A stretch of 64,000 nucleotides of DNA from Bacteroidales bacterium (lineage in GTDB: Bacteria > Bacteroidota > Bacteroidia > Bacteroidales > UBA932), in assembly GCA_021371955.1 (NCBI GenBank), contig JAJFVD010000016.1, forward strand, positions 1 through 64,000, given 5' to 3'. Under the pieces are notes generated by a model. It had not been told where the DNA came from. It saw only the letters and a list, made by a program, of their open reading frames with translations, and ran no database searches. Within the stretch, counting starts at the first letter, position 1. The number at the start of each line of letters is the position of its first letter. A program made the translations under genes and the position numbers. Shown one piece after another: positions 9,696 to 18,421 of this stretch.

Positions 9696-11093
9696 TCACT
9701 GTTTATTTTTAATTACCTGAGCTACCATATCTCCTTCACAAACCAGAGCATCTCCAACATATGCCTCTCCTCTCATGCAGACTATATTTCTTCTGATAGG
9801 AGCCGTGAAGACAACTTTAAACACAAGTACATCTCCGGGAACAACTTTTTTCTTGAATTTTACTCCATCAATCTTTAAAAAATAGGTAGAATATTTTGCA
9901 GGCTCGTCAAGTCCAGATAGTACAAGAATCCCGCCAACCTGTGCCATTGCCTCAATTATTAACACACCCGGCATTACAGGTTCGTCCGGGAAATGTCCTA
10001 TAAAGAAGCCCTCATTTACGCCAATAGTTTTGATCCCTACAACAGAATCGGCTGTCATTTCGGTTATTCTGTCTACCATTAGGAACGGAGACCGGTGAGG
10101 AAGCAATGCCTTTATTCCGTTAATGTCAATAACGGGCTCTGCATTGGGGTTATATACCGGTATATTTTGTTTGCTGAAATAATCCTTTGCCGCTTTCCTG
10201 AGTAATTTTGCAACATGGGTATTAATCTGGTGCCCCGATTTGTTTGCAATAATTTTTGCCTTAAGCGGAAATCCGATAAGAGAAAAATCGCCAATTACAT
10301 CAAGCAGTTTATGTCTTGCGCACTCATTTGAAAAACGCAGTTCGAGATGATTGAGGTATCCTGCAGGGCCTCTTTCAAGTTTTGTAGAATGAAAAAGATT
10401 TGCAAGCCTGTCAAGCTCCTCCTGAGGTACAGGATTCTCTAAAATCACTATCGCATTGTTCAAATCGCCCCCTTTGATGAGGTTGTTCTTAAACAATGGT
10501 TCAATTTCGTGAAAAAACACAAATGTCCGGCAAGGTGCAATCTCTTTTGCGTAATCCATCTTACTGGAAAACCGGGCATACTGATTACCCAGTACCTGAG
10601 AATTAAAATCTATCATTAAATCGATAGAAAAATCATCATCCGGTATGATAATGAGTTCTGCTCCGCTCTTTGCGTCTTTGTAATAGATTTTTTCTTTGAT
10701 CTCGAAATACTTTCTATCGGCAGCCTGCTCTACAAGGCCGTCCTTTACAAAAGAATCTGTATATGGTTTCGCGCTGCCATCAAGAATGGGTGCCTCGGAG
10801 CCGTCAAGTAAAATTAAAGCATTGTCAACTCCAAGACCGGCTAAAGCAGAGAGTATATGTTCTATTGTGGAGATTCTCATCTCTCCGTGTTCAAGAGTGG
10901 TGCCTCTTTCGGTGGAAGTCACATAATCGACAATGGCATCCATAACCGGCTGCCCTTCTAAGTCTGTCCTCTGAAATTTTATTCCGTGATTTTCAGGTGC
11001 CGGTGTAACTATCATTGTTACCTGCCGGCCAGTATGTAAACCTTTCCCGGTAAAAGTATAACTCTGTTTTAGCGTGCGTTGTTTAATCTGCAT
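9696..11093 (-). CDS. lpxC-fabZ: Bifunctional LpxC deacetylase / FabZ dehydratase
   Basis: 465 residues, a natural fusion typical of Bacteroidota. Residues 1-about 305 are LpxC, the zinc-dependent UDP-3-O-acyl-GlcNAc deacetylase that commits the cell to lipid A; zinc ligands are visible at H79 (ISTIEHILSALAG), H261 and D265 (ARHKLLDVIGD). Residues about 325-465 are FabZ, the 3-hydroxyacyl-ACP dehydratase, with LLPHRSPFLMVDRI and the catalytic pair H367 and E381 in GHFPDEPVMPGVLIIEAMAQ. The fusion ties fatty acid elongation to lipid A synthesis, which compete for the same 3-hydroxyacyl-ACP. CAAAGATA at 11120-11127 is a possible minus-strand -7 box (TATCTTTG) just upstream; no good -33 box is seen. 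Confidence 0.96.
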   Translation of the reverse strand: MQIKQRTLKQSYTFTGKGLHTGRQVTMIVTPAPENHGIKFQRTDLEGQPVMDAIVDYVTSTERGTTLEHGEMRISTIEHILSALAGLGVDNALILLDGSEAPILDGSAKPYTDSFVKDGLVEQAADRKYFEIKEKIYYKDAKSGAELIIIPDDDFSIDLMIDFNSQVLGNQYARFSSKMDYAKEIAPCRTFVFFHEIEPLFKNNLIKGGDLNNAIVILENPVPQEELDRLANLFHSTKLERGPAGYLNHLELRFSNECARHKLLDVIGDFSLIGFPLKAKIIANKSGHQINTHVAKLLRKAAKDYFSKQNIPVYNPNAEPVIDINGIKALLPHRSPFLMVDRITEMTADSVVGIKTIGVNEGFFIGHFPDEPVMPGVLIIEAMAQVGGILVLSGLDEPAKYSTYFLKIDGVKFKKKVVPGDVLVFKVVFTAPIRRNIVCMRGEAYVGDALVCEGDMVAQVIKNKQ

Positions 11094-11135
11094 AAAGTTA
11101 TGGGATGTATAAAACTTGGCAAAGATAAAAAAATA

Positions 11136-12125
11136 TTACTGTTTGTGTAATTTTTTAAATACACTGTATGCTCTAAGGTACTCTTTTGCATCAAATGTCG
11201 GCGAACCTAAAAGGGTTTCTCCCTCTTTTTTAACTGAGCTCATAATGCCCGCCTGGGCCCCTACTCTTGTGTTGTCGGCGACGGTTATGTGCCCGGCAAT
11301 TCCAACCTGACCCCCTATCTGGCAGTTCTTTCCAACTTTTGCAGATCCGGCCACTCCTGTCAAAGCTGCAATAACTGTGTTCTCTCCTATTTCCACATTA
11401 TGCGCAATCTGAATAAGGTTGTCGAGTTTGACCCCTTTTCGTATTACCGTGGACCCCATTGTTGCCCGGTCAATTGTAGTATTTGCTCCAATTTCAACAT
11501 CGTCCTCGATAACAACATTTCCGGTTTGAGGAATCTTTTTATAGGATCCGTCGGGAGCAGGCGCAAAGCCAAAACCATCTGAACCTATTACTACATTGGA
11601 GTGAATAATGCAATTGGCACCAATTACACATCCGTTATATATTTTTACACCGGGAAAAAGAATTGAATTTTCTCCCACCGAAACATTATCTCCTATAAAA
11701 ACCTGCGGATGAATCTGTGCCCCCGCTCCTATTGCCGATTTTTTTCCAATATATGCCCCGGCTCCAACAAATGACCCTTTTCCGAGTTTTGCACTAAATG
11801 CTACAGATGCCCGCCATGAGCGGCCGCTTTTCTTTGCAGACTTCATAGAGTTGAAGAGGTCAAGAATTGAGGCAATTGACTGGTATGCATCATCTACCCT
11901 GACAATTGTTGACGAAACAGGCTCCTTTGGTTCAAAAGATTTATTTATCAATACAACCGAAGCTTTTGTAGAATAAAGGAAGTTTTCATACTTGGGGTTA
12001 GCTAAAAAGCAGAGATCCCCGGGTTTCCCCTGTTCTATCCGTGCAACAGACTTTACTTTTATATCCGGATCTCCAACTACCTCTCCTTTAAGATAGTCGG
12101 CTATTGTTTGGGCTGACAATTCCAT
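11136..12125 (-). CDS. lpxD: UDP-3-O-acyl-glucosamine N-acyltransferase LpxD
   Basis: 329 residues. Adds the second 3-hydroxyacyl chain, on nitrogen, in lipid A synthesis. The N-terminal uridine-binding domain covers about residues 1-100. A left-handed beta-helix follows from about 105 ([30 protein letters not shown] repeats), with the catalytic histidine H242 in [13 protein letters not shown]. The start codon lies 38 bases inside the upstream HD gene, so translation is probably coupled. Length is slightly short of E. coli LpxD (341) but normal for the phylum. Confidence 0.96.
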   Translation of the reverse strand: MELSAQTIADYLKGEVVGDPDIKVKSVARIEQGKPGDLCFLANPKYENFLYSTKASVVLINKSFEPKEPVSSTIVRVDDAYQSIASILDLFNSMKSAKKSGRSWRASVAFSAKLGKGSFVGAGAYIGKKSAIGAGAQIHPQVFIGDNVSVGENSILFPGVKIYNGCVIGANCIIHSNVVIGSDGFGFAPAPDGSYKKIPQTGNVVIEDDVEIGANTTIDRATMGSTVIRKGVKLDNLIQIAHNVEIGENTVIAALTGVAGSAKVGKNCQIGGQVGIAGHITVADNTRVGAQAGIMSSVKKEGETLLGSPTFDAKEYLRAYSVFKKLHKQ

Positions 12126-13353
12126 TATTTGGCAATGTTTTAGGGGTGCAAAGAAAGTACTTTTTTGTGATTTGTGAAAAGGCCTTTGCAGATATCATAT
12201 CGGAGATGTTAAATATATCGTTGATTTCTCCGCTTTTAGAAAAGATTTTTATGTCCTCTTCATTAATATCATAGCCTCTGTTCTGAACTTCTCCGGTCTT
12301 TACGAAATATTTAATTGCCGAAGCATCAATTCCTGTATCCGAAACTGTTCTGGATAAAGCCGCTTCAAAGGCTTTGTCATCAAACGGAACCGTTGAAAGG
12401 GCTATTCTTGGCAATTTTCTTTCAGTAAGCATTTTACAAAGCAACGAAAGCGTTTTGTCACCGGCAAACTGCCACTGTTTTATTGCAGACATCACATCTG
12501 TGTCGTCGAGCTGTGTGAAATTTGACAAAACATCACTTTTTTTGAAGCTCTCCAGACAAAATGTGTTTGCAAGAAAAAACAGAAGAGGCGGAGAACCCGG
12601 CAAGGATACTCCTTCGGAAACAAGTTCCCGTGCCCGCCGCAGGATTTCTATGAGAAGCTGTTCCGCCGCTATGACAGTTTTATGTAAATAGACCTGCCAA
12701 TACATGAGCCTGCGTGAAATTAAAAATTTCTCAATCGAATAAATCCCCTTCTCCTCAATTACAAGGTTGTTATTGTAGACGGTCATCATTTTGATTATCC
12801 GCTCATGACCAATCATCCCTTCGGCAACTCCGGAAAAGAAACTGTCCCTGCGCAAATAATCAAGCCTGTCTACATCAAGCTGGCTGGAAACAAGCTGATG
12901 CAGGAATTTTAACGGGTGCTTCCCGGTGAAAATATCAATTGCCCCATCTAGCCTCCCTCCCATTTCCCTGTTCATCTCTTCCATTAGGGCCAGAGAAATC
13001 TCTTCATGCGATATTCCTTTGACAATATTGTTTTCAAGTGCATGGCTGAATGGCCCGTGACCCACATCATGGAGCAGAATAGCTGCCATAGCCTGTTCTT
13101 CGTCGAAATCGGAAAGAGCAATACCTTTTGACCTTAGTACAGCAACCGCCTCCTTCATAAGGTGCATTGCCCCCAGCGCGTGATTGAGCCTGGAGTGGCA
13201 TGCTCCGGGATAAACTAAATTTGTAAGGCCAAGCTGCTTTATCTCTTTTAGTCGTTGAAAGTATGGATGTTGAATTATCTCTAAAATGAGCCCTTCGGGT
13301 ATATTAATAAAACCGTGAACAGGGTCATTTATAATTTTAAAAGTTATTCTCAT
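12088..13353 (-). CDS. HD-domain phosphohydrolase (SAMHD1/YwfO-like)
   Basis: 421 residues, cytoplasmic. The metal-binding HD superfamily residues are clear: H58 in [13 protein letters not shown]95-D96 in [12 protein letters not shown], and a later Asp in [16 protein letters not shown]. The opening segment [19 protein letters not shown] is typical of the SAMHD1/YwfO/dGTPase-like HD family, which hydrolyses nucleoside triphosphates or related phosphoesters. The substrate of this group in Bacteroidota is not known. It is the first gene of the minus-strand group leading to lpxD, lpxC-fabZ, lpxA and wbqC, and this position is conserved in Bacteroidales. It diverges from rimP. Confidence 0.88.
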   Translation of the reverse strand: MRITFKIINDPVHGFINIPEGLILEIIQHPYFQRLKEIKQLGLTNLVYPGACHSRLNHALGAMHLMKEAVAVLRSKGIALSDFDEEQAMAAILLHDVGHGPFSHALENNIVKGISHEEISLALMEEMNREMGGRLDGAIDIFTGKHPLKFLHQLVSSQLDVDRLDYLRRDSFFSGVAEGMIGHERIIKMMTVYNNNLVIEEKGIYSIEKFLISRRLMYWQVYLHKTVIAAEQLLIEILRRARELVSEGVSLPGSPPLLFFLANTFCLESFKKSDVLSNFTQLDDTDVMSAIKQWQFAGDKTLSLLCKMLTERKLPRIALSTVPFDDKAFEAALSRTVSDTGIDASAIKYFVKTGEVQNRGYDINEEDIKIFSKSGEINDIFNISDMISAKAFSQITKKYFLCTPKTLPNNGIVSPNNSRLS

Positions 13354-13381
13354 ATTGTAAAGTTACCAAATAAAAAAATAT

Positions 13382-13412
13382 TTTGGAATAAAAAATAAAT
13401 TAGCTATATTTG
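13382..13412 (+). promoter_or_regulatory. Consensus Bacteroidota promoter of rimP-nusA-infB
   Basis: TTTG at 13382-13385, a spacer of exactly 19 bases, and TATATTTG at 13405-13412. This is an exact match to the TTTG-N19-TAnnTTTG consensus. Transcription would start near 13418-13420, giving a leader of about 55 bases before the rimP ATG. Confidence 0.75.
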
Positions 13413-13434
13413 CGGCGGTTTAGCGCAAAGGATT

Positions 13435-13456
13435 TAAGGGGACGGCAGTCCCCTTA
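13435..13456 (+). promoter_or_regulatory. Strong hairpin in the rimP leader (possible attenuator)
   Basis: TAAGGGGAC and GTCCCCTTA pair perfectly over nine base pairs around a GGCA loop. It sits between the promoter and the rimP start, about 20 bases before the ATG, and is followed by TTTATTA rather than a clean T-run. No gene upstream reads toward it, so it is not an ordinary end-of-operon terminator. A role in regulating rimP-nusA-infB is inferred. Confidence 0.5.
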
Positions 13457-13474
13457 TTTATTACATTTACAGAT

Positions 13475-13942
13475 ATGATACAAAAAGAAACAATAGTAAA
13501 ACTCATTGAAAAATATCTGTCCGACAACTCACTGTTCCTCGTTGATGCTGTTGTAAGCCCGGATAACGATATTGAGGTTACATTCGATTCTATGGATAAA
13601 GTAGATTTGAAAAACTGTATTGAGATGAGCAAAACAATTGAAGCAGGGCTCGACAGAGAGCTCGAAGACTTCTCTCTTACAGTTACATCTGCCGGATTGG
13701 ACCAGCCATTTAAGGTCTTCCGTCAGTATCAAAAATTTATTGGAAAAGAGGTAGAAGTAGTTTTTAAAAGCGGAAACAAACAGAAGGCAATCTTAACCGA
13801 TGCCCGCGAAGATAGCATTGAACTCTCTTTCTTTAAAAACGAGAAAGTAGAGGGGAAGAAGAAAAAAGAAAAAATTGAGGTCAGGCAATTCTACAGCCTC
13901 AATGAAATAAAAAGCACTAAGCCAGTAATAAATTTCAAGTAA
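13475..13942 (+). CDS. rimP: Ribosome maturation factor RimP
   Basis: 155 residues, the usual size. Needed for 30S subunit maturation. The N-terminal alpha/beta domain includes FLVDAVVSPDNDIEVTFDSM and the signature LEDFSLTVTSAGLDQPFKVF (the family's E-V-SPGLDRPL motif, here with an Ala in place of Pro). A C-terminal SH3-like barrel follows (IGKEVEVVFKSGNKQKAIL). First gene of rimP-nusA-infB, whose order is conserved across bacteria. Confidence 0.93.
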   Translation: MIQKETIVKLIEKYLSDNSLFLVDAVVSPDNDIEVTFDSMDKVDLKNCIEMSKTIEAGLDRELEDFSLTVTSAGLDQPFKVFRQYQKFIGKEVEVVFKSGNKQKAILTDAREDSIELSFFKNEKVEGKKKKEKIEVRQFYSLNEIKSTKPVINFK

Positions 13943-13964
13943 TATTTAAAGGAACTTACCTAAT

Positions 13965-15203
13965 ATGGAAGGGTTAAATTTAATTAGCACATTTGCTGAA
14001 TTTAAAGAACTTAAAAACATTGACCGCCCAACAATGATGAGTGTTCTGGAAGACATCTTTCGCAACCAGCTCATCAAAATGTACGGAACTGCTGAAAACT
14101 TTGATATAATCATCAATATAGACAAAGGAGACTTTGAAATATGGAGAAACCGCGAGGTTGTTGAGGTTGTTGAAGATCCCAATACTCAAATTTCTCTTGA
14201 AGAGGTTTCAAAAACAGACGATTCTTATACTGTTGGCGAGTTCTATCCGGAAGAGGTAAAACTTGCAACATTTGGCCGCAGGGGCATTCTTAATCTGCGT
14301 CAGAATCTGTCCGGAAGAATAATGGACATTGAAAAGGCAAATCTCTTTAACAAATACAAAGAAAAAGTAGGCGAAATTGTTGTCGGCGAAGTTTATCAGG
14401 TATGGAAAAAAGAGGTCCTCATCATGGACGAGGACGGAAACGAGCTTTTGCTTCCTAAAACCGAGCAGATTCCTTCGGACTTTTTCCGTAAGGCAGATAC
14501 TGTAAGAGCGGTTGTTGCAAGAGTAGACATGAAAAACAACAACCCGGTAATTATTCTTTCAAGAACAGCTAATGAATTTCTTGAAAGACTTTTTGAACAA
14601 GAGGTTCCTGAAATTTTTGACGGACTCATTACAATCAAGAAGATTGTCCGTATACCCGGCGAGAGAGCGAAAGTTGCAGTTGAGTCTTACGACGAGCGTA
14701 TTGATCCAGTTGGAGCTTGCGTTGGTGTAAAAGGTTCAAGAATACACGGGATTGTAAAAGAACTTAGAAACGAAAACATTGATATCATAAACTGGACATC
14801 CAATTTGCAGTTATTAATCCAGAGAGCCCTCAGTCCTGCCAAAATATCTTCAATAAAGATAAACGAGGAGACAAAGAGGGTATTTGTATCGCTTAATCCT
14901 GGCGATGTATCTCTTGCGATTGGTAAAGGAGGCAGCAACATTAAACTTGCAGGCCAGCTGGTTGGAATGGAGATTGAGGTATTCCGCGAAATCGAAGAGG
15001 ACGAAGACGATGTTCTGTTGTCTGAATTCTCAGACGAGATTGACAGCTGGGTTATTGAAGCCCTTCGTTCGATTGGATGCGATACAGCAAAGAATGTTCT
15101 GGCAATTTCTGATACTGAAATAGCAAGAAGAGCTGACCTCGAACTGGAAACAGTGCAGGAGGTTAAGAAAATTTTAAGTTCAGAATTTGAAGAGACTAAT
15201 TAA
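13965..15203 (+). CDS. nusA: Transcription termination/antitermination factor NusA
   Basis: 412 residues. Binds RNA polymerase and nascent RNA, and modulates pausing, termination and antitermination. Domain order: N-terminal RNAP-binding domain (about 1-125), S1 domain (about 130-200, [20 protein letters not shown]), and two KH domains ([35 protein letters not shown]). An acidic linker leads to a C-terminal helical repeat ([20 protein letters not shown]). Starts 22 bases after rimP. Confidence 0.96.
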   Translation: MEGLNLISTFAEFKELKNIDRPTMMSVLEDIFRNQLIKMYGTAENFDIIINIDKGDFEIWRNREVVEVVEDPNTQISLEEVSKTDDSYTVGEFYPEEVKLATFGRRGILNLRQNLSGRIMDIEKANLFNKYKEKVGEIVVGEVYQVWKKEVLIMDEDGNELLLPKTEQIPSDFFRKADTVRAVVARVDMKNNNPVIILSRTANEFLERLFEQEVPEIFDGLITIKKIVRIPGERAKVAVESYDERIDPVGACVGVKGSRIHGIVKELRNENIDIINWTSNLQLLIQRALSPAKISSIKINEETKRVFVSLNPGDVSLAIGKGGSNIKLAGQLVGMEIEVFREIEEDEDDVLLSEFSDEIDSWVIEALRSIGCDTAKNVLAISDTEIARRADLELETVQEVKKILSSEFEETN

Positions 15204-15217
15204 GGCGGAGGCAAAAT

Positions 15218-18200
15218 ATGACAGAGAGCGAAAATAAAAGAGTAAATATTGTTCTAAAGGAATTCAACATAGGTATGGGGACCCTTGCAGATTTTCTTAG
15301 AATTAAAAAGATTGACATCGCATTGACACCCACTGCAAAATTAGCACCTGAAGTGTATGCCCTCATTCAGAAAGAGTTTGGCAAAGAACAGCTTATCAAG
15401 GAACAATCCAAGAAGGTAGCGATTACCGTTAAGGATATTACAGATAAAGCAGAACAGCACAAACATGACGAGAGGGACGAAGAAGTTCAGGTGAGAGAGG
15501 TATTTATTAAGACCTCTGTGAGCGAGCCGCCTCAACCTAAAATTGTGGGAAAAATGGATCTCGACAAGCCTGTGGCGAAAGTGGTTCCCCAGCCAATTTC
15601 ACACCCGGCTCCTCAGCCAGCACCACAGCCAGTTGTTACTCAGCCTGCACCTCAACCTGCGCCACAACCGCAGCCGGTAGCAACGCCGGTACAGCAAACT
15701 GAGCAGAAACCAGTTTCTAAACCAGTAGAACAGCCTGCAATCGTACAGCCCGAGGAACCAAAGGCAAAACCTGAGATTAAACCGGAGCCAGAAGTTAAAG
15801 CAGAAGCTAAAGTTGAAGAAAAGACAGCAACTGAAACCAAACCGGAAGCTGAAACAATAAAAGTGTCCGAAGTTAAAGCAGCGGCCGAAGTAATAAAAGA
15901 ACCCGTTCAGGAGATTTTAAATATCGAAGCTCCACGGATTGAAGAGCCTAAAATAATTGGCAAAATTGATCTTACTCCGCGTAAAAAATCTATTTCACGC
16001 AAAGAGGAAAATACATCAGCCCCAAAACACGCACACAGCCCAAAACAGGAATCTGACGTAAAAGCAAAAGAGACTCCTAAAATCAAACCGGCAGAAGAAA
16101 TTCAGGCTCAGGCGGAGCAGGATATCCCGGCACCAATTGAACACATTGAGACAAAATTTGAAAAGCTTGCCGGATTGAAGATCAGCGGAAGCATGGATAT
16201 TACTCAGTTTGAGAAGAAAAAACCGGAGCTTACGTTAAACATAAACAAGGGCAAAAGAGAAAGAATACATAAAGGCGCCAAGGAGAGAGTCGATCTCAAC
16301 AAAGAGATTGGCGTAGACCGTAAAGCCGTTGTTAAAAGCGATAACCAGGCAAAAGGGCCTAAACCTCCTCAGCCAAAAGAGGGACAGGGACCTGCGAAAC
16401 ATCTGCATGTTCAGAAAGCAAGCAAAGACCGTTTTAAACCGGTAAGAGCAGAAGTTGACGAAGATCAGGTACAAAAGCAGATTAAGGAGACTTATGCAAG
16501 GATGACCGAGGGGAAAGGAAAAACAAAAGGTTCCAAATACCGCAGAGATAAAAGAGATGTTGCAAGCCAGAAAATGATGGAGGAGCAGGAGCTTCAGGAG
16601 CAGAGTTCTACTATCTTAAAGGTAACGGAATTTGTAACTGTAAACGACCTGTCTGTTATGATGGACGTTCCTGTTACAAGAGTTATCGAAGCTTGTATGA
16701 ATCTTGGTCTTATGGTTTCTATAAATCAGAGGCTTGATGCAGAGGCAATGGTTCTTGTGGCCGAAGAATTCGGATTCACCGTTGAATTTGTTACTGCCGA
16801 CTTACAGGGAACAGTTAAGGTAGAAGAAGATACCGAAGACAAACTCATTTCACGCCCTCCTATTGTTGCCGTAATGGGACACGTAGACCACGGAAAAACA
16901 TCCCTGCTCGACTATATCCGTAAAGCAAATGTTATTGCAGGAGAAGCCGGGGGAATTACCCAGCATATCGGGGCATATAATGTTATGCTTCCGGGCGGTC
17001 AGAGAATTACATTCCTGGATACTCCGGGTCACGAGGCGTTTACCGCAATGCGTGCCCGCGGAGCGAAAGTGACAGACATTGCAATTATTATTATTGCTGC
17101 AGACGATGCCGTGATGCCACAGACACGTGAGGCAATCAACCACGCACAGGCTGCAGGTGTTCCGATGATTTTTGCAATAAACAAGATAGACAAGCCCGGA
17201 GCAAATACAGAAAGGATTCGCGAACAACTCGCAAATATGAACCTTCTTGTAGAGGACTGGGGCGGAAAATACCAATGTCAGGAAATCTCTGCAAAACAGG
17301 GATTGAATGTCGATAAATTGCTTGAAAAAATCCTTCTCGAATCTGAGATGCTCGACCTTAAGGCAAATCCGGACAAGAGAGCACACGGAACAGTAATTGA
17401 ATCGTCTCTTGACAAAGGCAGGGGTTACCTTGCCACAGTACTGGTTCATGCAGGAACGATGAGAGTCGGGGATATTATCCTCAGCGGAAGTCATACCGGC
17501 AAGCTAAAGGCTATGTATAACGAGCGCGGTCAAAAGGTTACCGAAGTGGGACCTTCCACTCCTGTATCCATTCTTGGTCTTAACGGAGCACCTGCTGCCG
17601 GAGAGTTGTTTAATGTAATGGAAGACGAGAAAGAGGCAAGGGACATTGCAAACAAACGCGAGCAGCTCATCCGTATACAGGGTATTAAAACCCAGAAGCA
17701 CATTACTCTTGAGGAAATTGGCCGTCGTATTGCAATCGGAAACTTCCAGGAACTTAATGTTATCGTTAAAGGCGACGTGGACGGTTCAATTGAGGCTTTA
17801 TCGGACTCACTCATAAAACTCTCAAACGAAGAGGTTCATGTAAATGTAATTCACAAAGCTGTTGGAGCCATCTCGGAAAGCGATGTTCTTTTGGCAGCTG
17901 CTTCAAATGCAATTATTATCGGATTCCAGGTTCGTCCTTCGTCAAATGCGCGTAAGATTGCAGAGAAAGAACAAATTGAAATTCGTCTCTACTCTGTAAT
18001 ATATGATGCGATAAACGAAGTGAAAAGCGGTATCGAAGGTATGCTTGCTCCTGAAGAGAAAGAGGAAATTACAGCAACAACCGAAGTTCGTGAAACATTC
18101 AAGATTTCGAAGGTTGGAACAATTGCAGGTTGTATGGTTAAGGAAGGTAAACTCAGCCGTAATGCAAAAATCCGCCTGATACGCGATGGAATTGTAATAT

Positions 18201-18361
18201 TCAGCGGATCGCTCGGTTCACTCAAGAGGTTTAAAGACGATGTGAAAGAGGTTGCATCCGGTTACGACTGCGGTCTTAACATAGACGGGTTCAACGATAT
18301 TAAGGTTGGCGACATAATCGAAGCCTACACAATAGTTGAAGTGAAGAGAAAACTTTCGTAA
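15218..18361 (+). CDS. infB: Translation initiation factor IF-2
   Basis: 1047 residues. Brings initiator tRNA to the 30S subunit and promotes subunit joining, using GTP. The first about 480 residues are a long, disordered-looking extension: [14 protein letters not shown] repeats near residues 125-160, then Lys/Glu/Ala-rich sequence. A short IF2-N helical domain follows ([20 protein letters not shown]). The G domain starts near 545, with G1 GHVDHGKT (about 553-560), G3 DTPGHEAF (about 601) and G4 NKID (about 654). Domains II, III and C2 complete the protein. Starts 14 bases after nusA. Confidence 0.97.
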   Translation: MTESENKRVNIVLKEFNIGMGTLADFLRIKKIDIALTPTAKLAPEVYALIQKEFGKEQLIKEQSKKVAITVKDITDKAEQHKHDERDEEVQVREVFIKTSVSEPPQPKIVGKMDLDKPVAKVVPQPISHPAPQPAPQPVVTQPAPQPAPQPQPVATPVQQTEQKPVSKPVEQPAIVQPEEPKAKPEIKPEPEVKAEAKVEEKTATETKPEAETIKVSEVKAAAEVIKEPVQEILNIEAPRIEEPKIIGKIDLTPRKKSISRKEENTSAPKHAHSPKQESDVKAKETPKIKPAEEIQAQAEQDIPAPIEHIETKFEKLAGLKISGSMDITQFEKKKPELTLNINKGKRERIHKGAKERVDLNKEIGVDRKAVVKSDNQAKGPKPPQPKEGQGPAKHLHVQKASKDRFKPVRAEVDEDQVQKQIKETYARMTEGKGKTKGSKYRRDKRDVASQKMMEEQELQEQSSTILKVTEFVTVNDLSVMMDVPVTRVIEACMNLGLMVSINQRLDAEAMVLVAEEFGFTVEFVTADLQGTVKVEEDTEDKLISRPPIVAVMGHVDHGKTSLLDYIRKANVIAGEAGGITQHIGAYNVMLPGGQRITFLDTPGHEAFTAMRARGAKVTDIAIIIIAADDAVMPQTREAINHAQAAGVPMIFAINKIDKPGANTERIREQLANMNLLVEDWGGKYQCQEISAKQGLNVDKLLEKILLESEMLDLKANPDKRAHGTVIESSLDKGRGYLATVLVHAGTMRVGDIILSGSHTGKLKAMYNERGQKVTEVGPSTPVSILGLNGAPAAGELFNVMEDEKEARDIANKREQLIRIQGIKTQKHITLEEIGRRIAIGNFQELNVIVKGDVDGSIEALSDSLIKLSNEEVHVNVIHKAVGAISESDVLLAAASNAIIIGFQVRPSSNARKIAEKEQIEIRLYSVIYDAINEVKSGIEGMLAPEEKEEITATTEVRETFKISKVGTIAGCMVKEGKLSRNAKIRLIRDGIVIFSGSLGSLKRFKDDVKEVASGYDCGLNIDGFNDIKVGDIIEAYTIVEVKRKLS

Positions 18362-18385
18362 AGTTTTTGAATCAGAAAACGGAAC

Positions 18386-18421
18386 AGAGCCGGGGGTTAA
18401 ACAATATTAACTTCCGGCTCT
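18386..18421. terminator. Hairpin between convergent infB and murB ends
   Basis: AGAGCCGG at 18386-18393 pairs with CCGGCTCT at 18414-18421, with inner GTTAA/TTAAC pairing. TATTT follows on the plus strand. It lies 25 bases past the infB stop and spans the stop of the minus-strand DoxX-MurB gene, so it probably ends plus-strand transcription. Confidence 0.55.

Noticed and set aside
13435..13456. Hairpin as terminator of an upstream gene
   Set aside because: The gene on the left (HD hydrolase) is transcribed away from it, so no upstream plus-strand transcript needs ending here.
16850..17494. 214-codon minus-strand frame within infB
   Set aside because: It lies opposite the conserved GTPase domain and its translation has no protein-like features.
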